From the NCBI GenBank assembly GCA_001584585.1, contig LSYV01000017.1, positions 1,125,334-1,161,187 of the forward strand: 35,854 bases of DNA, read 5' to 3'. The notes beneath the pieces were generated by a model that was not told where the DNA came from, searched no databases, and saw nothing but the letters and a program-made list of their open reading frames with translations. Origin of the DNA: Gonium pectorale (Eukaryota; Chlorophyta; Chlorophyceae; Chlamydomonadales; Volvocaceae). The translations under genes were made by a program, and so were the position numbers. Within the stretch, counting starts at the first letter, position 1, and each line of letters begins with the position of its first letter. Shown piece by piece: positions 1 through 10,801 of this stretch.

Positions 1-1992
1 TGGGCGGGTGGGTTGGGGAAAGGTGTGTTCCGCTTTGCAGTGATGTGCGCGCGGAAGGATGGTTAGCTGGGTGGGTTGGAGACGTCGCGTCTTCTGTCTT
101 AGCAGAGTCAGGGATCACGTGTCTTTCACGTGGCCTAAGGGATGAGACCGGTGGGTGAGCGGCGTGTGGGTGCGCTTGTTCTTCGAGTTGACGTTTCCTT
201 TGCGGATTGCTGACACTTTTGGTGCTGCGTAGCGGGCGCATGTGCGCTCTCTCTGTGAGTTGACACTCTGTTGCGGCCTTCAGTGACGGAGGTTCGCCTG
301 TGTTGCGCGCATGCTGTAAGGTTCAGCGGCCCTCGACCTCCGTGAACCGTACCAGAGGGCCGGTGTCACAAAACATCGTTCGTACGGCAATTGCGCATCT
401 TACCGCGAAGCGGCGAACAAGCGAGAGGCACCGCGCGCGGCAATCGGACTCAACTCCCGGTGAGCTGGGGAAACTGCCTGTAAGGAATGGCCAGCAGCAC
501 AACACACACATTGCAAACGCGCCGCCAGGTCCGTCCAGGAATGGGGAGGTACTAGCGGCCACGTGGTCGCGCAACAAAACAGCTTACCGTACACGCATAC
601 ATTCCACAAGGGAATGCGAAGATTTCATCTCGTTCAATGAAGGAAAGAGCTTAGGTAAGAGCTCACCCCATGTGGAGGAAAGGGCGGACACCCTGCCTGA
701 TAACCTCGTGGCAAGGTGCCTGCAGCACCGTCCATCCTGCAACAGCTACCCTCGCGCGGCATGTTTTGCCAAAGGGCACACCAAGCTGCCCCTACCCACA
801 CCCACACGCAACCCGCGTATGACCACAACCTGCCTGTCTGCGCAACCCTTGCAAGCAACTGTTATGGCAGTTTAGGCTGCAGCACAGCCAACTCAATGTA
901 GGCACAGGGTAGATTGCCTTGCCTGCCCCCGCACATGTCGTACAATATGCTACTCGCAGAATGCGTTGTTCTGAGCGAATGCACTCACAACCTCACGCAC
1001 AGCACCGCCTTTGCGAGCACCACCCTGCATGTACCCCCACCCACACCATCAAGCTGTACATGAGCTGTAGGAGTGTAGAAGAACGGGGCCCTCGCGTACG
1101 GTGCGGGCGCGCCTGCCCCGTCCCCACACAACGCGTCCAACCAGTTCCAACAACTGATGCACTCTGACATGAGTGCATCGTTGGGCGCCTAGAAAACCGA
1201 CATGGGTACTGCACCTGCCGAAGCTCATCAACTCATGAGGGGGATGAAAACGAGGTCGGCGCATCGCATGTATGATTATAGTCACAAACCTATTCCTGCA
1301 ATCACAATCTTGCCCTCACGGTCATCGCTTGTCCGCCCCGAAGGCGCTTCTATGGGGCTGCGCGCTCCTGCGACGGCTGACCGTCCCAGCGGCCTAGTCC
1401 AAGGCCACCCGCTGGTCCCAGCCCAGCCACATCTGGCGCTCGTCCAGGCTCTCAGTTTTCTTCGGGTCTGGTGGGATCCAACAAGGCCCAGGAGCACAGT
1501 GCTCTCCCCAAGGGGGCGGCAGCACTCAACTCCTCTCCCGTTCACGGTCGCTAATTCGATCTCAAAAGCCTGCAACATGACACGCCCGTGTTTGCCCCAG
1601 CACCCACCCGCTTATCAATGACGAACAGACAGATGGCGCACACGAAGCAGTGCCGGGCCTGTAATGAGTCTCTGGCGGCGGCCGATGGCCAAGCGAGGGT
1701 CCGGGGCCATCGCATATCGCATTGCACGTCATGCGCTACGACAGCGCGCTGTCGATTGCTCATGATGGCTCCCACGGTAGCCAATGATAGCGGCAGACCT
1801 GTTTGTCATCACTGTCGCGAGGCTCCTCAGCACTCAGCGGTCCGCCAGCACCGGCCGCCCGTTGCCGCCCGCCAGAGCCTCGCCTGCATCATACGCTTGC
1901 TTTTCCGGTTGGCAAGGTATGGAGCGACGGGCCGCCATCTCCAGGCCCGGTAGAGCAGGTTGCCCTCCGCTTCCCAGGCCACGGCCAGTCAC
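1..1992. other. Left flank with no supported gene
   Basis: No open frame here has recognisable domain content or a spliceable chain of coding exons; those present are short and compositionally ordinary. The first 300 bases are T/G-rich and resemble untranslated sequence. A TGTAA, the volvocine polyadenylation signal, lies at 315-319 on the plus strand and another at 479-483, so the 3' end of a plus-strand gene lying left of the window is possible. The part nearest 1992 should be the 3' untranslated region of the minus-strand sulfatase, but I see no TGTAA on that strand nearby. Confidence 0.4.
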
Positions 1993-4900
1993 TCAATACC
2001 GAAATACACCGCCCGCCATCACCCGGCGTCGGCGGCTCTTTCCGGGCTTGCGCACGATACCCGAGGGCGCCGTGCTGGCGGGCGGGTGAGGCGGCGGCGC
2101 TGTCCAGTGCCCAGGCACCAGCCGCGGGTCCGGCAGCTCGTTGGCTGGGTCGTAATGGTCAGCGCAGCTGTAAAAGTCCAGCTTCTGGAATCCGGCATAC
2201 AGGTTGTCGTGCTTTGGATCCAATGCCTCTGCTAGGTTGACCACTGATCCGTCGGGGTGGATCCGGGAGAAGGGCGCCGAGCATGTGGGCCCAGAGCAGT
2301 ACGCCATGACGGTCAGTACCGCGTCCAGACGGTCGACCAGACGGCGGGTAGTCGTGGCGAGCGGGGTTCGGAGCCTACAAGTTCCGAAGCCGGGGGAGGA
2401 TGGGCAAATGTGACATGGTGAGGGCATATGAGAGGGATCTAGATTGGCCTGGAAGGAGCTCGCACGCCAGCTAGATTAGGCAGGGTGGCTCCCTTAAAGC
2501 CCGGGATCCTCGCCCGTTTGCAAAGGACTGGCAGGTTTCCGATCTTGGTGAGTGAGGACGAGAGGGCTGTGTGGTGACAGCGCAGCAGCAACAATCTGCA
2601 CAGTGCAAAGCGCTGCAATCTGCCACACGCTGGTTTGCAGCTCGCTTCCCACCAGACGCAAACAGCCCCAACCGCCCCGACCCACAGCATGTCGTTGATC
2701 TCGCCCGGGTCAGCGCTCAGGTTGAACAGCTGGTTGAGCCGCAGCTTCCCGACTGGGTTCTCGATGTTGCAGAAGACGACGTACTTGAAACACACGTTGC
2801 CAACGCGGGAGGTGCCCGCGCTGGGCGAGGCCGCGACCCGCGCGTCCGGCGGCATGCAGGCGCGAACCACGCGGTAGTCGTTGCCTCGCCACAGCCGTCC
2901 GAACTTCCACTGCTCGATAATCGCACTGCAGGGGCGAGGCGGGGGACAAGGGTAACTATAAGGTAGGTGGACAAACAACGCATGCTTTGTCGCGATCCAT
3001 GAGCACGCCCTGCCCAAGGGCGAGCCGCACGATGCCTGGGCTTGGTGCTCTCGTCACCACGCGAGGCGCATGAGGCGCGGGTAGGCAGCAGCCGTATCGA
3101 TTCTATGTGCGGCCATATGTCCGGAAGCGCGGGCACTGGTTTCACCACTCACATGTTGGACCAGTTGGAGACCCGAGCCCCTGCTGGAGCGGCCTGTGCC
3201 AGGCGCCGCCTGTTGACGTTTGCATATCTCGCCAGCATGCCAAGCATCGCATCCTCCGTGTCATCGTCGTCGTTGACTGCGCCGCGCAGCTTGACCTTGC
3301 AATCGCCCTTGCACGGCGGCGGCCGCGGGGGCGCCGGCGGAGGCGGAGGCGGGCGCGGCGCACTCGCGCAGATCTCCGCACTCACGTCCGGGCCCAGGAA
3401 CGGGTTGAACTTGCCGGGTGCTGCGTTCCAGTAGGCCCCGGCGTACTTGTAGAAAGGGTTGTTGGGGGTCGGATTGAGCTGTCCGATCAGGGAGAAGGGG
3501 ATTGGCGCCCCGTCGACCTGGACTCCGCCGCTGGGCTTGGCGCCGGCGATGTCGAGGATGGTTGCCGTCACGTCCACCATTGAGGTCTGCAGAGTGGAGG
3601 CATACACGCCGCGCGGCACGCCCGGCCCGCGCACGAAGAAGGGCAGCGCGACGTCCTCCTCAAAGTACGTAAATTTCTCCTGCAGGCGGGTGGGCAGTAA
3701 GGCGGTTGCATGGCAGTTGGGGTTTGTACGGAACCCTCCGTCCCAAGGGCGTCACGTTCCATCCGCGCCATCTCTGCACATGGCTTTGAACTCCGCTTCA
3801 GTACACCTTGAACAAGCCCTGCGGGATGCCGTACGGCGGCCACCGGCAGACGCCCTCCTGCCTCAACTCTTCTGCAGGCCGAGCCCACCAGTCCTACTCG
3901 GGCACCTTCCCAAGATTTGTTTTGCAGTCCGGCCACGGCCATCCAAGCCACATTCCGTCCCCCCGCCAGGCCAGCCGCGCACGCATCCGGCCCCACCTGA
4001 GGGATGTTGTGCTGTCCGAGCTTGAATCCATTGTCCGAGGTCCACAGGATGTATGTGTTGTTGAGGATGCCTAGGCACTCCAGCTTGCTCACTAGGGGAA
4101 GTGCGCAGGGGGCAAACGGGTAGCAGGGCGATCAAGGATGGGCGGAGGCCGACAAGCACACGGGCATCTGTGGAGGAGCCCGTACAAGGCTGCGCCAGCG
4201 CGAGGCAGGGAATAGTTACCCTGGTAACAATGTTCGGCGGCGATGTAACGCTCGAAATCAGCATCATCAACAGCATATTCAAGGGAAGATTTACTGAGAA
4301 CGCATAGCTTACGGCGAAGCCGTGAACAGCCGAATTAGCCAGGCGCACAGCCGGCACTTACAGGACACGGTTGGCAACTACCCACCTAGCTGATCCAGGT
4401 GTTCGTCGATAGCCAAAAGAGACTGGGCACGGGCCCGGTAGCGTGCGTCGCTTTCCGCCTCGTTCCTGAGGACAAGGGACGGGAACGGGGCGGTCATCAT
4501 CGGTGGCAAATTGATGAGGGGGTCCCGAGGAGGCAGCCATACGGTCACCCATCGTGATCCCTCACAGAAAAAAAACATATCAATCTGCGTCCCAAGCACC
4601 TGCACAGTCCACGTCCCGTTCCGCCTCACCAGTAAAGCGGCTTCTGCTTCGACATGCCGAACCGCGGATCGGTCGGCTTGCCGTAGCTGGGGCCCTGCCC
4701 GGCGTGCGGAATACCGCAAAGGAGGCGAGAATGGGTGTTGAAGGTGCCATTAAGGTGCATATAGGTGGGACAGATGGCGAACCGATGCTTCGGCTCAGCT
4801 TCGTAATCTGCTGGATTTTGAGATGACCCCACTCACCCACCCGCCCGCTCGCCACCCACCCGCGGCACTTTGAGTCCCGCAAAGGCCCGTGCGAACCGGT

Positions 4901-7753
4901 CGGCGATGCGCGGCATGTTGTCCACGGGCCCGTCGTGGGGAGCCGAGACGGCCAGCTTCAGAAAGAAGGGCTTGGCCTCGCTCACGGCATCCCTGAATGT
5001 GAGGGAATGGTGGCGGGGATTGACAATGTAGGTTGGCAGAGCTAGGGCTTGACCTCGCAGATGCACACGCACACGCACAGTGCGGACCGAGTGCAAAGGG
5101 CAGCCTGCACCTGAACGTGCTCATGCCCACACGCCACTCACGGTCGAGCACCCGATCAGAGACGTTGCCGCATGCGTTCATTACCCTTGACAGCACTCAA
5201 TCTCAACCGCATTCAGTCCACAGGAGACCCACATCCTCCCCCTCACCCGCAAACCAACATCTGCGGTGCCGAACGTGCCGGCCCTTGAAAACCCCTTCCC
5301 GGCCCACCCCCCGCCCCCACACACGGGCTCACTCAATGAGGTCGTGCGCCCGCTCAAAGAGATTGTCATCGGGGAAGTTGACCTTCCGCTCCACGTACTG
5401 GCAGTTCGTGTAGTAATACTTGGAGTAGACGGGCGGTGTGCGCCGCAAGAGCGTCACATACTCATCCGCGGCGGCCTGGGTGGGTGGGGCCACGCTGGGC
5501 ATGAAGTGATCCCAGCCCGGTAAGCAGCCGTGCCTGGGGCGGGGGGGGGGGAGAGCACGGTCACAGGGGCAAGAAGGGTCTTGGAGGAGTGCAAGACGCC
5601 CGGCAGGCACCCCCCACGTGTGCACACAAGGTTGCAGCACGAGCAGAGAGGGCTTGCTGGACTTTTGGACATGTGAACGGGGCTGTGGCTGGGTGGGTTG
5701 TGGTTGTCTTGCGTCGGCGCCGCAGCGCGCATGCGGAGTGCTCGGAAGGGTAGACAACTGCTTGCACAAACGCAGGGGAAGCGGAGGGTCCGAGAGGCTC
5801 ACGCTCCTGGGAGAGTTTTCTTGGGCCCCGCCGGGCATGCACACACTGCCCAGTCCTCCGGATCTTTCTACCCCTACCCCACCCATTCCCGCCTCTCGCG
5901 CTTGTCGCTCCAGGCAGCATCCAAGCCAAATCCAACTGACTTTCATCCCACTGAGCCATAAACGTGATGGCATGAACACCCGTCACGCAGCCCTCAGGAG
6001 CTCGCCATGCGCCCCCACACTAGCTGCCTTACTGTGTAACTCTGTGTAACTCACTTGTCTGCCGTCGCTGTGTTGAATCCGTTGAGGGCCTTTCCCACCC
6101 AGAACGTCTTGTAGCCGGCGGCCTGGAGAGGTGGGGCGGGGCGTTGAGTTTGGCAGGCACATCGGAACGGGTGAATGGCACTTTCATACTACGGCGTGAA
6201 CAGGTGAACCTGCCGTGGGGCCATCGCGGCGTCCTGACAGCAGCAATCCCACTCGGGCTCCAACCTCCCTCGCCTTCATAGCAAGTGGGAAGAGCCCCCA
6301 GGCTGCTGCGGATCACAGGCTGCGACCGTCGTCTGGTGGCAACGCGTCCCCCTCCCTTACCCTGACGCACATCCCTACAGGCCGTGCTACTGAGCCGAGG
6401 CGTGCGTCAGGCAGTCGCCTGTACGTACGACAGGTGGACGCACTGTACGACACTGCTCGGTGTATGCAAGCACACCTGCAGCCAGAGCGGCAGGTAGCTC
6501 TTGTCAAGATGCTTGCTCTTGAAGGCCCCGTAGCCACCTGCGTGGCGGTAGCACCAGGGTAGAGAGATGGGAAGGAACACTCTTAGTACTGGAGCTGTGG
6601 GCCCCACCCGCCCGGGCTGGTGGCTGTGGGAGCCGCCACCCGCCAAGTTGCAAACCCTGGCTTACGGCGCATGCTGCCACATGTGCTACCGCGCGGACAT
6701 CATCTCGAAGGCATCCAACAGGTCCGGCAAGGGACAGTGGGGCGCCGGGCCGGGTGTCAAGGTTCCTGAGCGCCAGGGCAACGCCCAGGTGGCGCAAGCG
6801 CCGCCAGCACCGCATCTCTGACAAGGGCATGACACATCCGTTTGCGGGGCCAAGCGGACGGGTGGGCATGCAGCTCCACTCCCATGGCAACTGCTGTGGC
6901 CACTACGACCGACGCCGGTGCCACGCAATTGCAGCTGCTGCCACAGCCGCAACTCAACGGGCCGAAGCTATGCCCGCGACAATTCAAGCCCGCCACAGAT
7001 TGCAACGGAGAGTCTCGTTGTGTGGCTTCGTAGAAGACATTATCCCCGCCACATGTCCTCTCAGCCACCATCGCGGCATCACACAACTGCAACAAAGTAG
7101 TGGTTGCACCCTAGGCTCACCGTTTGGCCCATCGTTGGCGGTTAGGTTGGTGTTGTGGCAGTGCCGGCCCGTCAGCAGGGACGTGCGGCTGGGACAGCAG
7201 TTGCCAACGCTGACAACGAAGTGTGGGAACTCCGTGCCTAAAGCACAGGGGCAAAAAATGGGCGCGACATGAACCAATGTGGCATTCGCAGACAGCGGCA
7301 CGTGCGGCATGATGTGAAGTTGGGCCCCCACAGCGACAAGCTGCATTGACCACACTAGACAGCTTATGCCGTCCCGTCCTAGATGGTAGTCTTCAGAAGG
7401 ACATGTTGAGGATGTCTCCCCACCTTGCAGCCGGAGGTGTTTGTGGAGCATCGGCAGGTAATAAGGGTGCGTTGAGTTCAGCACATAGTCCTGTATGAGG
7501 TGGGGGTTATGTCAAGGCGGGAGCGGGCCGAGGGCGGGCATTCGAATCTAGGGCGCAATGCCGCACATGGCCGGGCCCCCATGTTGCTGGCCAGTTACCG
7601 CACCTGGTCATCGGTCAAAATCAATATAATGTTTGGCTTGGGAGGCAGCGGTGGAGGAGGCGGAGGCTTCTTGCGGCGGTTCGCCGCAGCGTTCGCCAGC
7701 TGCAGGAGTGATGTTGCCAGCAAAGCTGCGAACAAGATCCTTTGAAGCGTCAT
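1993..7753 (-). CDS. Secreted sulfatase (arylsulfatase-like), 13 exons, 728 aa
   Basis: Hydrolyses sulfate esters, probably in the wall or periplasm. Exons: 7753-7604, 7490-7424, 7237-7121, 6537-6476, 6122-6055, 5533-5333, 4992-4860, 4694-4630, 4465-4386, 4091-3997, 3679-3153, 2925-2686, 2374-1993; all introns are GT-AG and frame is kept throughout. A signal peptide (about 1-23) and a short Pro run precede NIILILTDDQD (metal-binding D48-D49). The formylglycine motif CCPSRTSLLTG has its modified Cys at 86. SAPHDG supplies His 241, SDNG is 334-336 with GQH after it, and EKFTYFEED supplies Lys 348. A Pro/Asp-rich insert (about 453-510) interrupts the C-terminal region, and the tail is basic (KSRRRR). 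The last two introns have the least typical sites, so the C-terminus is less sure. All main catalytic residues are present, so it should be active. It is a paralogue of the gene at 24235, with three shared intron positions. I do not assign a numbered ARS symbol. Confidence 0.9.
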
Positions 7754-10700
7754 GACGTATAGGCTAATTGAGTGGAGCGTTTAAAAGCTGCTGTTCATAG
7801 CCTGCGGCCCCAGCAGGATCCAGTTGCGCTCTTCCAAATTCAAAAGTGAATGAATGAGTACTAATTGTGCCAGCGGTGGTACTTATTTAATTATTTGAAA
7901 TACGGCGATGAAGCTGTGTGCCCGAAACACGATCCAGTTCCAATGGAGTTCCTACCTGACAGTCTAGGTCTGTAGAGCCGTCAGTCTCCAAGGTATCGTC
8001 GAAACGCGCAAGCAATAGTGCGCCCTTACCTGCAAACCTATGGCGGCCCGTCCGTCACGCGTTCGTAGCGTTTCGTAGAAGCTTTCTCCCTAACTTTATG
8101 CCACGCCAAGGACTGGCACGAATGAGCATACCCGCGTGCTAAGGCGTCTTTGATGTTTTCACGAAAGTGTTATCGATGTTTTGCGGAGAACCATTAACCC
8201 TAACTTTGGCCCCTCGTCGCCAGGGGAGTGGCCAGGGGGAGACGGTGTAGGGTGGGGCGTCTTCACTTGCTCGTCACAGTATGTCACAGTTGCCATTGGT
8301 ACCAACGAGAGGATTTGTCCCTGGTACAGACATGATCAGTATCATCCCCACGTGTTAATGCCGGGGCTGCTAGGGCTCCAGGGCTGCCTGATGCTTTCTT
8401 GCCGTGGTACGCCTGTGTGTTTTGGGGGGTACGATGAGCGGGGGCTCCTATAAGGCTGGCTGCACGGTGATTGCGAGTCGCTGGACGTTCGGACCAGTGC
8501 GTCGCGCCTGATTCTCAACTTGTCAGTGGCGAGCCCGATGCGAGAGCAGATTCCTCCGTATACAGGCAGTGGAAGTGATTGTGGGTATGGACAGGGATGT
8601 TTCATATTGATGCATGGGGCAGCGTTAACAGATTGTAGGCTCCCCAGAGAGGAGTTGCAGGCCGCACGGGCCGATTGGCTCCAGCCATAGCAGAGAGGGT
8701 GGACGGAACACCTTTAGAGAGTCCTAGATGAGTCCGATGCCCGGGAGTGCCCAGCGGGTCAACTCAGCCTAATGGGTCAGACGCCGCATCTCTCGTACAC
8801 GCCCTTTTCGTTGATAAGGCTCGGGACGCAACGCCCACATGAGTTGGTGCGGTATCACTGGACAGCGGTCCCTCATCGCGTCCGTACAGTGTCGCAGACC
8901 TCGCCCCCTTCCCTGGTGGGCAGTATCCGAAGCGGGTGCAAGCCCACCGGATCCAGGAAGCTTCGGACGGCCCGCTTACCCAGCGACTGAAGCCGCAGCG
9001 CTCTTACTTCAATTATCAGTCAAACGCCGACCGGTCTTCTGCAAGAAGGATGCCCTGCCGTCCTTCCAGGCACTATCAGGAATGGTATTGATTCCATACC
9101 ATTCAATGTATGGAATCAATACCATTCCTGATTGTATGGTATCATTCTACCGTATTCCTAGTTGCTCCGCAGCCTAGATCCGGGACTCCCTCCTCCCTCT
9201 CTGCTCCCTGCTGCTCCGCGTCTGCCCTCCCCTAGAACCTGCGTCATCCATTTGCGGCTTAGGGCAGCGCCCGGACTCCTCACCCAACCTCCATTTACCT
9301 CGCAAGGAGGCCGCTGCTTGCAGCGCCTCACAAGCCCGCTCGGCCATAGCTCATAGCGGGGGCGGCCACGGCCGCTGCGGCCGTGGGCAAGCGATGCTCT
9401 TACCAGGCGAGCAACGGAGCTCAGGCGCCCTCGTGCCCTTGGGTTTCGGCTCCCAGGCGCTCGGCACCGGGATCGGGCTCTCCAGTTAGGTCATCAGCTC
9501 CGGCGGGCACTTGAGGGAAGGGGTTACTTGAGCAGCTACGAGCCCTGCACGCCACCAAGGATTGCAATCCAACAAGACTGAAGGTAAATTCGCGGCGCAC
9601 TTGCCTGGTTTCCTGTTTCCGCCCATTGGCAAACGTTAGGCAGAAGCATAGATGGTGGGCGTGGGCCCGCAGGTTTGCAACTCTTGGGCTGGCGTGGGTT
9701 CATGTCACGTGCGATATCTCAGCTCCTTTCGGGGAGCTAAGCCTCAACCTGCAATGTGCAGTGTGCCACATGTGACGGCATGCAATATGGCCATGCTGCC
9801 TTCGTGCGTCCAGACAATCGTGCATGCTCTGCATGCTTAAAGGACTGCCCTCTTCGGGAAACCAGACGTCCCGCCAGAAGATGCCTACTGTTCGCGGGTT
9901 GTCGCGGAGTACAACATAGACATCCTCAAAGGCAGCGCATCACGATTAGGGCTGTCAGCCAGCACCACCAGTACAAGCACAGACATGATAGTAGGATGTG
10001 CCCTGTTTCACGCCTTTCCTCATGCTGTACACCACGGTTGGCATTGGCATGCAATAAGTATGTACTGTACGTTATACAGAACAGGTCAACGGAACAACCG
10101 CTAACGACGCACTACGCCCACCCCGTCGCAGCACCCAAATTTCCGCACGCACGCCCAACATGCAGAGGTCCCGACAATCACGAGCATATATGCTGGTTGA
10201 AAGCATCATTGACGAATCAGCAGCCGTAGCTGCCACATAACATCAGAGGCGGTGAGCACACCTCCCCGGACGCGCAAGCCAGCAGCATGCACTCCGCTCC
10301 ACGTAAAGTTGTTGCCGCCGAACACCGAAGTCCTCGGGTGCACCTCTCCGCCGTTTTGCGACTGCACCGAACATATGCACTCTGCGTGAGGTCCTGCTTT
10401 GCAAGCTCCTCACTTTGTGCACATGCGTGTCACAGCAAGCCGGCATGCAGGCCCCTGCATCCCCTCCCGGTCAAGTCTGGAGGACTTCCACCATGCCCAG
10501 TGCACGTTTATGGCCCGTGCATGACAGCAACCTTTGCAATGACCGCGCACGCTTGCTGCCGTAACATGGTTCCGTCCTCCCCTCCTGCGCTGTGAGCATC
10601 ACATCGACGCAGCTATGGCTGAAGCGTGTATGGGCAGGCTGCCGAGAATGCTCCGCACGCTGCTTACCCCACATCCGCTTCTAGAAAGGGCCATTCACTC

Positions 10701-10801
10701 GCCCGCGTGCTCGCATGCGTCAGTGACGCAACGTATGGCGCACGCTCCTTACTATGCCCCCTCTCGCACGAAGCCCTGTGCCCAACCCCCCTTCCACTCA
10801 G
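7754..10801. other. 3-kb intergenic region without a supported gene
   Basis: This lies between the 5' end of the minus-strand sulfatase and the 3' end of the kinase gene. It should hold the sulfatase promoter on the left and the kinase 3' untranslated region on the right. None of the open frames inside (for example 9756-10229) shows a domain, codon pattern or splice chain that I can support. Notable content is one perfect hairpin (separate entry), a small AGCTCC/GGAGCT stem near 9720-9737, and CCCTAACTTT occurring twice (near 8090 and 8198). Base composition is more AT-rich than the neighbouring exons. Confidence 0.5.
9075..9132. repeat. Perfect 25-bp inverted repeat with 8-nt loop
   Basis: The arm at 9075-9099 is the exact reverse complement of the arm at 9108-9132, with an 8-base loop at 9100-9107. 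The arms are AT-rich within GC-rich DNA and contain GGTATTGATTCCATAC. The match stops one base outside each arm. It could be the relic of a small terminal-inverted-repeat element, a cruciform, or a short transcribed hairpin. It is shorter than typical algal miRNA precursors. No flanking target-site duplication is obvious. Confidence 0.85.

Noticed and set aside
300..875. 191-codon open frame at the left end
   Set aside because: Composition and content look random; no domain or splice partner.
7530..7560. TTCGAATC resembling a tRNA T-loop
   Set aside because: The flanking bases do not form a T-stem and no acceptor or anticodon arm fits; it lies in the first intron of the sulfatase.
7780..7785. 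TTTAAA as a TATA box of the minus-strand sulfatase
   Set aside because: About 27 bases before the ATG leaves no room for a leader; AT-rich chance match.
8088..8210. CCCTAACTTT repeats resembling telomeric sequence
   Set aside because: Only two isolated copies and not the tandem repeat expected of a green algal telomere.
9756..10229. 157-codon plus-strand open frame with several CxxC pairs
   Set aside because: Cys spacing is irregular, no homologous pattern is recognised, and no splice chain or codon bias supports it.
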